A stretch of DNA of 64,000 nucleotides from a virus. A model generated the notes under the pieces. That model was not told where the DNA came from, searched no databases, and saw nothing but the letters and a program-made list of their open reading frames with translations. Positions 9,040 through 17,079 of the stretch are shown here, one piece after another (within the stretch, counting starts at the first letter, position 1; every line of letters starts with the position of its first letter). The DNA lies in the IMG/VR virus record IMGVR_UViG_3300044729_004368, positions 1 to 64,000 of that record; one strand, written 5' to 3'. The position numbers and the translations under genes are program-made.

Positions 9040-11472
9040 ATGACTACAACTTCCGTTATCGAATCTGTTTCCAGTGTTCTCTCTAGCATTGAGGGAACGA
9101 CCGTGTTTTTTGATCAACCTGCAGATGGACCGCGTGCAGGCAAGTACGCATCTCTCGCGGAGTCAACACTTCATTCGAGCTTGAGAGAATTACTTTCGGT
9201 TGCAGCTCCAGATGGACTGTACACCCATCAACAACAAGCGATCGAGTCAGTGCTGAATGGCAACAACACAATCGCTGCCACGAGGACCAGCAGCGGAAAG
9301 TCTCTGATCTTTTCACTACCTGCAATGGATGCGGTATGCCGTGATTCAGACGCAACAGCATTGTTCCTTTACCCGCAAAAAGCGTTAGCGAACGACCAGT
9401 ATTCCAAGCTCGTTTCCGCAATTGAGCAGGTTCCCGAGCTCGCTCAAATGCAAAAAGCAAAACCACACTTGGTAAGCAGGTACGACGGAAGCACAACGCA
9501 AGAGTCTCGGAAATCGATTCGCGAGCAAGTTCAATTTCTAATCACAAACCCAGACATGTTGCACTTGGGTATTTTGCAACATCATTCGACCCATTGGGCT
9601 CGATTCTTTGCAAACCTGAAGTTGATTGCTATCGACGAGTGTCATGAGTATCGAGGTATTTTCGGTACAAACGTATCTTACATTCTGCGTAGGCTACGAC
9701 AGATCTGCCAAGCTCACGGATCCAATCCTCGCTTCATTGCGACAAGCGCAACGGTATCCGACCCACAATCGCACCTTCGCGAACTTGTTGGTGACGATTT
9801 CGAACTCGTCGCCGCAGACCAAGATGGAAGCAAACAAGGGCGTCGCAAATTCTGGATGGTAGGTGGTAGCGAGCATCACTTCGAGTTTGGACGCAAGCTG
9901 GCCATTTCGTTGGTTGAAAAAGGCCTGAGAGTCTTGGCGTTTTGCCCAAGCCGAGTAGCTGCTGAACGCATGCTCGCCAAGATGAGAAAGCCGTCTGGCG
10001 AACTCGAAGACTATGTAGCCGTGTATCGATCTGGCCTTAAGAGCTCCGAAAGAGAGACAATCGAATCACAATTGCGAGATGGCTCCAAAAAGTTGGTTTT
10101 CTCGACAAGTGCATTGGAGCTTGGCATCGACATTGGCGGCCTCGACGTCGTGATTTGCATGGGATTGCCCAACTCCATGATGAGTTTGTGGCAACGAGCA
10201 GGACGAGTCGCACGAGCTGGTCGTGAAGGGGCGATTGTTTTGATTCCTGGAGATTCACCTCTAGATGCTCACTACGCCCGTCACCCTCAGGAGTTATTCA
10301 ATCGCAATAACGAAACACTTGCCCTCAATCTTGCTAACGAACGAGTTGCTTGCCAGCACTATGCCTGTGCAGTCCACGAAACGGCATCCGGCGATTCAGC
10401 CTTGGAGTGTTCGATCCTAGGCTCGACGATTCAGAAAATCCAAGAGCTTCGAGACGATGGCAAACTATCGCGTCCAGAGTTCTATAGTTCTGATCCTCAC
10501 ATGGATGTCAGTATTCGTAATACAGGTGAGTCGAACTACCAGCTTGTTTGCGACAACGAAACCGTGGGAGAAATTGGCAGCTTTCATTTGCTGCGTGAAG
10601 CACCTCGAGGATCACTTTATCGACACAACGGAATGATCTATCGTGTGATGGATGTCATTCGAGGTAGGAAGATCGTAAGGCTTCGCCCCGAACGGACTCG
10701 AAACGAAACGGTTTCCCTTGTTCGGAAAAAGATCCGCCAGAAATACCCGCTCTCTGTTCGAGAGTATTCTCAAGCGACACTTTCCGTTGCTCGGATCGAT
10801 GTCAACGAATTCCTACAATCCGTTTCGGAAAAAGATGCGTCCGGGAAAACGATTCGAGTCACTCCAGGTACTGGAATGCCAACGCATTATCTACCCACCG
10901 AAGGAGTCGCACTAGCATTGCGTTCCGGATTGGTCGCCTCGCTTCAAGCTCAAATGACGACTCGGATTGAAGTTGTGTTAGGCTCGATCGAGCGGTTGAT
11001 GGCCAACCTCTTTCCAATTGTCGCCGGGCCTTGTGATAGTCAAGACTTTTCGTCTGGAATTGAGAAATCGAATTCCGGCGATCTTGTGTTGTACCTATAC
11101 GACAATGTGTACGACGGCGTGAATCTCACCTCGATAGCTTTCGACAACATCAAATCGTTGCTCGAGAAAGTGGAGGATCGCATTCGCTCCTGCGATTGCG
11201 GGGTGGAATGTGGATGCGTTCGATGCATCGCAGATCCAATGCGAGAAGCGCCAAGTAGCAAGCAAGATACGTTGCTCGTAGTCAATCGCTTGATTGCCAT
11301 GCTTGATGGCGAGAAACCAATAACGAAGCACTTCCCAAGGCCGGACGCGGGAATCGAGTCTATGTCGACTGAAGTCGAGTGCCCGAAGTGCCAAGCACTC
11401 GTGTCGGCATCCGCAAAGTTCTGTTCAAACTGTGGCAATCGAATTGAGGAGCCAAACCATGTTGCTGTGTGA
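9040..11472 (+). CDS. DEAD/DEAH superfamily-2 helicase with DUF1998
   Basis: The 810-residue protein is an SF2 helicase of the YprA/MrfA-like type. Motif I is TRTSSGKS (about 81-88), motif II DECH (near 199), motif III SATV (near 235) and motif VI QRAGRVARAGR (near 385-395). The C-terminal region has the cysteine cluster of DUF1998 (CDCGVECGCVRC near 720) and ends in a CPKC...CSNCG zinc ribbon (about 784-801). It should translocate on or unwind nucleic acid. It is the first gene after the sigma-54 promoter, with GGAG upstream of the ATG, and it overlaps the next gene. DUF1998 helicases occur in several defence systems (DISARM, Dpd), but the partners here differ. Confidence 0.88.
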   Translation: MTTTSVIESVSSVLSSIEGTTVFFDQPADGPRAGKYASLAESTLHSSLRELLSVAAPDGLYTHQQQAIESVLNGNNTIAATRTSSGKSLIFSLPAMDAVCRDSDATALFLYPQKALANDQYSKLVSAIEQVPELAQMQKAKPHLVSRYDGSTTQESRKSIREQVQFLITNPDMLHLGILQHHSTHWARFFANLKLIAIDECHEYRGIFGTNVSYILRRLRQICQAHGSNPRFIATSATVSDPQSHLRELVGDDFELVAADQDGSKQGRRKFWMVGGSEHHFEFGRKLAISLVEKGLRVLAFCPSRVAAERMLAKMRKPSGELEDYVAVYRSGLKSSERETIESQLRDGSKKLVFSTSALELGIDIGGLDVVICMGLPNSMMSLWQRAGRVARAGREGAIVLIPGDSPLDAHYARHPQELFNRNNETLALNLANERVACQHYACAVHETASGDSALECSILGSTIQKIQELRDDGKLSRPEFYSSDPHMDVSIRNTGESNYQLVCDNETVGEIGSFHLLREAPRGSLYRHNGMIYRVMDVIRGRKIVRLRPERTRNETVSLVRKKIRQKYPLSVREYSQATLSVARIDVNEFLQSVSEKDASGKTIRVTPGTGMPTHYLPTEGVALALRSGLVASLQAQMTTRIEVVLGSIERLMANLFPIVAGPCDSQDFSSGIEKSNSGDLVLYLYDNVYDGVNLTSIAFDNIKSLLEKVEDRIRSCDCGVECGCVRCIADPMREAPSSKQDTLLVVNRLIAMLDGEKPITKHFPRPDAGIESMSTEVECPKCQALVSASAKFCSNCGNRIEEPNHVAV

Positions 11473-12133
11473 AGCGCAAAGTCCTGTAAGAGCCCAATCT
11501 ATGTTTTCAGTCGACCGAATCTCGCGTCAAGGAGATAAGTTTCTTGGCCGTCTCCATATGGATGCAGATACCGTTCGTTCGCTACGGGAAGACAACGTTG
11601 GGTTGCTGTTCGAAAAATTCCTTAGGTTAGAAACAATGCTAGGGCGCATAATCCCGCTAGCGGACAAGCATGACCTTGGTCGCATCGCGATTGTCTATTC
11701 CAGCAAGGATGCTGGTGCGTACATCTACGACATGCTATGCGATGCAGGTAAATGTGACCGGTCCAAGAATCCCCCAGTTACGTGGCAGGTCGGTAGTCTC
11801 ATTTTCACGTCGGTCGAGGCATTGTCCAAAATCTCGCAAGAGAATTCCAACGTCAATGAAGTGGAACCCACTTCGATGGTTGTGTTGCTCGACCCAACTT
11901 GCATGGTCCATCACGCCCGGACCATGCGGTTGGGCAACGGGCGCACGCACGACCGCCCACAGATCATCGTCAACGCACTATGCGACTTGGCCAATGATGG
12001 ATTACAGCCATTGTTCGTAACCATGACTTGTAAGGCGGCAATCTCGCTCAACAGCGAGAAATTGGCTCGAGTTTACTGCCGCGAAACTTGGTGGTTCTGC
12101 GATGGACCATCGATTTCTATACCCAAATTCTGA
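11459..12133 (+). CDS. Unrecognised helicase-operon protein
   Basis: I do not recognise this 224-residue protein. The start is set at the ATG at 11459 because GAGGA lies 8-12 bases upstream and the gene then overlaps the helicase by 14 bases, a sign of translational coupling. A hydrophobic strand ending in acid (SMVVLLDPTC, about residues 147-156) and another (LQPLFVTMTC) suggest an alpha/beta fold resembling a degenerate P-loop or helicase-like domain, but no Walker A is present. Coupling to the helicase suggests that the two work as a complex. That is inference from arrangement alone. Confidence 0.6.
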   Translation: MLLCEAQSPVRAQSMFSVDRISRQGDKFLGRLHMDADTVRSLREDNVGLLFEKFLRLETMLGRIIPLADKHDLGRIAIVYSSKDAGAYIYDMLCDAGKCDRSKNPPVTWQVGSLIFTSVEALSKISQENSNVNEVEPTSMVVLLDPTCMVHHARTMRLGNGRTHDRPQIIVNALCDLANDGLQPLFVTMTCKAAISLNSEKLARVYCRETWWFCDGPSISIPKF

Positions 12134-12248
12134 TCGAACCAATTTACAAGCTTCCCTAGCAATGCCGTACTCGCGGTGAATACCTAGCATCCATTACAAT
12201 CCAACCCCAAGCAGCCCACTTATTGGGTTGCAGCATGAGGAATGAAAA

Positions 12249-13907
12249 ATGATAACGGCAATCGAAATCGAAAACTTCAAGGGAATTGGTGAAACACAAC
12301 GAATTGAGTTTGCACCGCTGACGTTGATATTTGGGGCAAATAGCTCTGGGAAAAGTACAATAATTCACGCTCTCCATTATTTGCGTGAGATTCTGGAAAC
12401 GGGAAATGGCGATGTCGACGAAGTACGTGCGACAAACGGGGAGCTCCGCCTTGGCGGATTTGCAAACCTCGTTCATGGTCACGACGACGAAAGCCGCAAG
12501 ATCCGAATACGTGCGGATTTTCGGGTTACAGATAATGATATTCTCCCAGCCAGTATAGCAGAATTGAAACGATTGACAGGGATCGACATCAACGGCCCGC
12601 TTATTCAGGGAGTGAAGTCGATAGGAATCGAAATAGTCGTGGGTACACATTTCCGTCCTGTCGACGGAATTGTTCATCCGCTTGTGGAGAAAGTCTTTCT
12701 GTACATCAACGGCGTTTCGCTTGTCGGAAGTCAAGCCACCGGATGTTCCTGGAGTGGTGATGACGAGGGAACTGTTGCAAATTTGTGCAGCATCAATCTC
12801 GAACACCCCGCCTTCGCACGTATAGCCGATAAGTCAGTCGCAAGTCTCATTGCGGAAAAGTGTGGATATGACAAGCAACGATTTGAGATCGACCCAGAAG
12901 ATGAGAGCTACGGGAACGGAGTCGTTTTAGATTCACTCGGCGCAATCTTGACACCCAGATCTATGATAACGATGTGTTCTCTCGATGACGACGACACAAC
13001 TACAATCGATGATATTCAGGATTATTACCGTTCTGTATTGTTTAGTCGCTTCAGTCAATTCTTCGTCCAAGTGATTGTCGATTCGACCAAACATACGATT
13101 CGATTGCTTTCATCCTTAGGCCATTTGGGACCTATTCGTGAAATTCCTGAACGGTCCCGTCGATTCTCGTTTAAGACAAATAGCCTTTCATGGTTTCGCG
13201 GACAAGCTGCATGGCAATGCATCTTGGAAGAAAATCCAAAAGTGGGGCTAATGGTGCACAAAGGCGATATGCGTTGGAGGAGCTGGGAATTGGATCTCCG
13301 AGATCTACTCTCAGCCCCATATGTCGTCCAGCGCCTCGGCATTTGGACGACGTGCGAGAATTGGTGGACTGGCGGCGATCCAAAGGGGGCTGTACAGCGA
13401 AATCTCGAAATCGTGCTTCGTGATACGCGGACCGACACGTTAGTATCGTTAGAAGACGTGGGGGTCGGTATTTCGCAAGTCATTCCGGTAATTGTCGCTG
13501 CTCAGGAGCAATCCTTACCAATTTTGTTTGTTGAACAACCTGAATTGCACCTTCACCCGAAACAGCAAGCAATGCTGGGAGATCTTTTCGCTAGCCAAAC
13601 GGGTAGGCTCTCTAGATGGTTCGAGCCTCGAGTGGGCGTACATTCTGAAGAGAGAACCATAGTTATAGAAACACACAGTGAACTCTTGCTACTTCGCATG
13701 TTACGTCGAATTCGAGAAACGAAAGCCTCGAAGATTCCTGGCGATTCTAGTGCGCCTCGCCTAAATTCTCAGGACTTGAGAATTTACGCTGTAGAAAGCG
13801 ATGACGAAGGAACCAAGTTTAGATGCTTACCCATTTCTAATTCAGGCGACCTAATCGGAGGATGGCCAGAAGGCTTTTTTGACGAACGTATGGACGAGGT
13901 TCTTTAG
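12249..13907 (+). CDS. AAA ATPase of the DUF3696 / OLD-like ABC type
   Basis: This 552-residue SMC/ABC-like ATPase starts MITAIEIENFKG and has Walker A GANSSGKST (29-37). A signature-like GVGISQVIP precedes the Walker B strand ILFVEQPELHLHP (about 420-435). IVIETHSELLLLRMLRRIRE (near 472) is the H-loop region typical of DUF3696 proteins. There is no TOPRIM domain, unlike OLD nucleases, so the effector is probably the next gene, which starts one base after this stop. ATPases of this type act as sensors in many two-gene defence modules. It is the third gene of the sigma-54 operon, after a 115-bp gap that could hold a secondary promoter. Confidence 0.8.
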   Translation: MITAIEIENFKGIGETQRIEFAPLTLIFGANSSGKSTIIHALHYLREILETGNGDVDEVRATNGELRLGGFANLVHGHDDESRKIRIRADFRVTDNDILPASIAELKRLTGIDINGPLIQGVKSIGIEIVVGTHFRPVDGIVHPLVEKVFLYINGVSLVGSQATGCSWSGDDEGTVANLCSINLEHPAFARIADKSVASLIAEKCGYDKQRFEIDPEDESYGNGVVLDSLGAILTPRSMITMCSLDDDDTTTIDDIQDYYRSVLFSRFSQFFVQVIVDSTKHTIRLLSSLGHLGPIREIPERSRRFSFKTNSLSWFRGQAAWQCILEENPKVGLMVHKGDMRWRSWELDLRDLLSAPYVVQRLGIWTTCENWWTGGDPKGAVQRNLEIVLRDTRTDTLVSLEDVGVGISQVIPVIVAAQEQSLPILFVEQPELHLHPKQQAMLGDLFASQTGRLSRWFEPRVGVHSEERTIVIETHSELLLLRMLRRIRETKASKIPGDSSAPRLNSQDLRIYAVESDDEGTKFRCLPISNSGDLIGGWPEGFFDERMDEVL

Positions 13908-13908
13908 G

Positions 13909-14841
13909 ATGTTACTAGAATACTCTCTTGACCCAGAGATTTTTGAATCGGTTGAACAGTTTCAAAGAATTATCGAAGCATGCGGAATCTCCGAAGGGAG
14001 GTATATTGCCAATCTGCCATCACGGCGTTGGGAAGAAGTGGTTTTCAAATGGCTTCGTGCCAAAGATCCAAACAGAGCGCGACGTGCTGAAGAACTACTT
14101 ACTCAGTGCAAAAGACGCCACGGGTTGATTCCTTCTCGCGTAAGTAACTGCCCAGACTGGATTGAGGCTACCCTTGAGCAGCATAAGTCTCAACCATTTA
14201 AGGCAGTAGTAACCGAGAAAGAGATTTTTCCAGCTCGAATATCGCTCAATGATCTGTCTGTAGACACCGATCCTTGGAAGTCCAAAAGGGGCGACCGAAT
14301 ACCAATTGATGCAGTGTCAATCGGAAACATAGCTGCTCCTCTATTGAGAATTAGCAAGGAGATCGTTTTGCTAGATCCGTATTTTGATCCGAAAAAAGCT
14401 CGCTATCACGAATCACTTGCTCAAATTGTAAAGCATTCAATCCATGATGGAAAGAAACCGGAGCGATTCGAGTGTCATTGCAAAATTAACTTAAATCAGG
14501 TTAAACAGTCCCCTACGGATACCGCAGATGCGTGGTCGCATCGTTTCGACAAGGATTGCAGAACGAGACTGCCAGAACAACTGCCAAGTGGGTTTCAAAT
14601 GAAAATCGTTCTTTGGGATGAAATACCCGGGAAGGAAATCATGCATGCACGTTACGTTATGACAGAACTAGCGGCATTGAATTTCGAGCACGGTCTCGAC
14701 GACTCGGAGCGAGATGCAACGACTGATGTTTCATGGCTTTCTCCAGAAGTTCACCAATCGAGATGGGATGATCTTCAATTGAATTCGACTCGTTACCGTC
14801 GAATCCGATCGATTGAAATTGTTGGCAATGGAGCAACGTAG
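13909..14841 (+). CDS. PLD-like protein coupled to AAA ATPase
   Basis: The ATG at 13909 is chosen: it follows the ATPase stop by one base and has GAGG 9-12 bases upstream. The 310-residue protein has an unrecognised N-terminal half (about 1-135). Its C-terminal domain has features of a phospholipase D-like fold: a strand ending in LLDPYFD (near 160) and EIMHARYVMTELAALNFEHGLDD (near 250-270), where the H-x-R-Y and GLD spacing recalls one PLD or MIT_C-type active-site half. The HKD lysine is not obvious, so catalysis may be altered or absent. It is likely the effector or partner of the ATPase. The fold call is moderate and the role is inference. Confidence 0.6.
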   Translation: MLLEYSLDPEIFESVEQFQRIIEACGISEGRYIANLPSRRWEEVVFKWLRAKDPNRARRAEELLTQCKRRHGLIPSRVSNCPDWIEATLEQHKSQPFKAVVTEKEIFPARISLNDLSVDTDPWKSKRGDRIPIDAVSIGNIAAPLLRISKEIVLLDPYFDPKKARYHESLAQIVKHSIHDGKKPERFECHCKINLNQVKQSPTDTADAWSHRFDKDCRTRLPEQLPSGFQMKIVLWDEIPGKEIMHARYVMTELAALNFEHGLDDSERDATTDVSWLSPEVHQSRWDDLQLNSTRYRRIRSIEIVGNGAT

Positions 14842-14870
14842 CAACGCAATTTGTGAACGTCATACCAAGC

Positions 14871-14896
14871 AGGTGTTGGATAGGTATCCGTCACCT
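14871..14896. terminator. Interrupted hairpin between convergent genes
   Basis: An outer stem AGGTG/CACCT and an inner stem GGATA/TATCC are separated by a two-base internal loop on each side. The hairpin sits between the convergent ends of the PLD-like gene and brxL and overlaps the brxL stop. No T-run follows in either direction, so it is only a possible bidirectional terminator. Confidence 0.35.
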
Positions 14897-16967
14897 AACC
14901 GATTGGCGTTCTCAAATAAGTAACCTCAAACTTCTTGCAAAGACGTTGGCTCTGGAGTCTCGCCGCCAGTGAAAACGCATCTTTGCTGTCGAACGGCTGG
15001 AAAACGTCTAGGCCTCGATCGAGTAGAATCTTCCAGCCATGGTCCGTCACGATATGCCTGGCGTGTATCGTGCTGTCGTACTCCCAAGTGAACTTGATGC
15101 CGACGCGTATGCAGTTCTTTTGCATCTGAGTGAAGAAGTCTTCTTGTTGATCAGTCCGGAACTCGTCCTGGCAGGTGATCAAATGCACTTCCATATCACC
15201 AGCTTCATCCATCGTTTTGAATACGGTTTCGAGGAAGTCCATCAGGTTCTTGGCTTGGTGGAAGTTCCGTATGTAGGCATCCGTTACTACGATTTTCGAA
15301 GAGCCTCGCAGGTAAGGACCAAACAAGTCGTCGAAGCTAACGCCCTTCTGATTTTCTTTAATCTCCACATGCCCTTCCGTGGGATTTGCGATTTCCGATT
15401 TTGGATTCTGGATTGGAGATTCGGACTTTTCGATTGAGGTAGCAGCAGGAAGTTCAATGGCTACCTCTTGTGGACCAGCATCCTCAGTATTCGCGTGCTT
15501 GTGATAGATCTTGGGATACTGTTCCTCCTCAAGCGTCTGAACCAGATGCTCCTGGCCACCGCGAGAAGTGAATGAGAATCGCACTGCCGCGTAGGTTTGA
15601 TCGATTCGCATGAGCTGATCTTTCACACGTTTCCGGCCCTCGATCGCAAAACGAAGAACTTCTTCAATTTCCTCAACCGTTGCCTGTTTATGCGGATAGA
15701 GAATCTTCATCAGCCCTGAAAAAGTCTTGTGGATCGCATCCCGATCTCGCGTCGAAATGTCTTCTGACAAACTGAAGTGATCCGCATAGAGATGCGAGTA
15801 ATCGAAGTTTCGCTGGCTCCGCAGAACTTCTGCCAGATAATCGACAACGAAACCGAATCCAGAGGTGAACATCTCACCTCGAATGATATCGACTTCCCAG
15901 CCGGGGATATAGAAGTGGATTCGATCCAAAAATGCCGAGTCGTGGTAATTGGGCGGTAGTTCGTCGAATAAATCGCTGTGACGCAACATGTGGGCCACGG
16001 TGTGTTGCGTGTTTCCAACAAAGGCCATCGACGCCTCTGCACCAAGCGTCTCGATACCACGCGAAAATGACTTGTTGGCCATGTAGTTCTTCATGATATC
16101 CACAAGTGCCTTGTCGACGCGTTTGCTCTTTCCAGCGAACTCGTCAAAGGCGACGCAGTCCCAGTAACCAACAAGCCCGATTTTGTAAGGCGCTCGGTTC
16201 TCCACGAACAGTTTTGGAACCGTTACCTCCCCGCCTGAAATCAACATCCCGTGCGGTGAGAATTCAGAGTAAACGTGCGACTTGCCTGTCCCCTTCGGCC
16301 CAAGCTCAATGATATTGTAGTTCCGCTCACAGAATGGGATCAGTCTAACCAGTTGCAGTAGCTTACTTCTCCGACCAAAACACTCTGGATTGAAACCTAT
16401 GCTTTGAATGAGCGTGTCAATCCAGTCGTCCGTGCTGAATTGAGCTCTGCTGGCAACGTAGCTGTCGAAGTCGAAATGCGACAACTGAATGGGCTTGAGC
16501 GATTCGAGAATCCACGGAACCGTCTTCTGCTCTTCGTCGTGTTGATAATCCAAGTCCGCGATACACCAAACACCACCCACCAAGAGCTTTTGGTGTTTCT
16601 TGATCGTACTGGCAGGTACAGCGACCTTGTTGATCCCCAAGTTGGCGAAGGTTGCTTGGTACACGTCTTCCTTGTCGTTGAGATCGACACTCACGCGATC
16701 GATGATCTTGCGGAGCTTCTTTTCCCGGATCTGAGATCGAACTAGCCCAGCCTCACTCCGATGCACGTAGTGCTTCGCTAGGATATCCTTGACCGTCTCG
16801 ATACCCGTCTGAATGGAACCCTCATCAGCCGTCGCGCAGTATTGGCCCAGCAAATACTCAAGAACATAGGACGGGACGATCGCATTGCCTTTCACTGTCT
16901 TTACCAGATTTTTGCGAACGACCAGCCCGCCAAAATGCTCGTTGATTTTGATGTCGAGTGGAGTCAT
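14895..16967 (-). CDS. brxL: BREX protein BrxL (Lon-like AAA) with PLD/MIT_C-like C-terminus
   Basis: BrxL is the AAA+ protein that ends type I BREX operons. The 690-residue protein opens with a typical INEHFGGLVVRKNLV segment and has Walker A GPKGTGKSH near residue 225. AAA motifs follow (WDCVAFDEFAGK, FVGNTQ). The last ~140 residues (about 550-690) do not look like a Lon protease domain. DDLFGPYLRG, VVTDAYIRNFHQAKNL, STIHARHIVTDHGW and LDRGLDVF resemble an MIT_C/PLD-like module. A linker near 510-525 contains the in-frame 7-bp-period repeat peptide (IQNPKSEIANP). AAGGG lies seven bases before the ATG. It is the last gene of the operon. Confidence 0.88.
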   Translation of the reverse strand: MTPLDIKINEHFGGLVVRKNLVKTVKGNAIVPSYVLEYLLGQYCATADEGSIQTGIETVKDILAKHYVHRSEAGLVRSQIREKKLRKIIDRVSVDLNDKEDVYQATFANLGINKVAVPASTIKKHQKLLVGGVWCIADLDYQHDEEQKTVPWILESLKPIQLSHFDFDSYVASRAQFSTDDWIDTLIQSIGFNPECFGRRSKLLQLVRLIPFCERNYNIIELGPKGTGKSHVYSEFSPHGMLISGGEVTVPKLFVENRAPYKIGLVGYWDCVAFDEFAGKSKRVDKALVDIMKNYMANKSFSRGIETLGAEASMAFVGNTQHTVAHMLRHSDLFDELPPNYHDSAFLDRIHFYIPGWEVDIIRGEMFTSGFGFVVDYLAEVLRSQRNFDYSHLYADHFSLSEDISTRDRDAIHKTFSGLMKILYPHKQATVEEIEEVLRFAIEGRKRVKDQLMRIDQTYAAVRFSFTSRGGQEHLVQTLEEEQYPKIYHKHANTEDAGPQEVAIELPAATSIEKSESPIQNPKSEIANPTEGHVEIKENQKGVSFDDLFGPYLRGSSKIVVTDAYIRNFHQAKNLMDFLETVFKTMDEAGDMEVHLITCQDEFRTDQQEDFFTQMQKNCIRVGIKFTWEYDSTIHARHIVTDHGWKILLDRGLDVFQPFDSKDAFSLAARLQSQRLCKKFEVTYLRTPIG
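15383..15434. repeat. 7-bp-period (ATTTTGG-type) repeat inside brxL
   Basis: The plus strand shows several ATTTTGG/GATTTCC-like units with a period near seven bases. On the coding strand they give SPIQNPKSEIANP in a flexible linker of BrxL. This is one of six copies in the BREX operon. Confidence 0.8.
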
Positions 16968-17079
16968 TGTATTTCCCTTGTTCCTACTTCTAGCTTTGCT
17001 TTCTGATCCGATTCACCAATCTAACCTGATTACAATTTCGAACTAAGCCGAGAAATTCTTGACGGCTTAGCGCGGAGGA

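Noticed and set aside
9040-14841. DISARM or Dpd system because of the DUF1998 helicase
   Set aside because: No DrmB, DrmC with two HKD motifs, DISARM methylase or Dpd modification gene is present. The operon partners are different.
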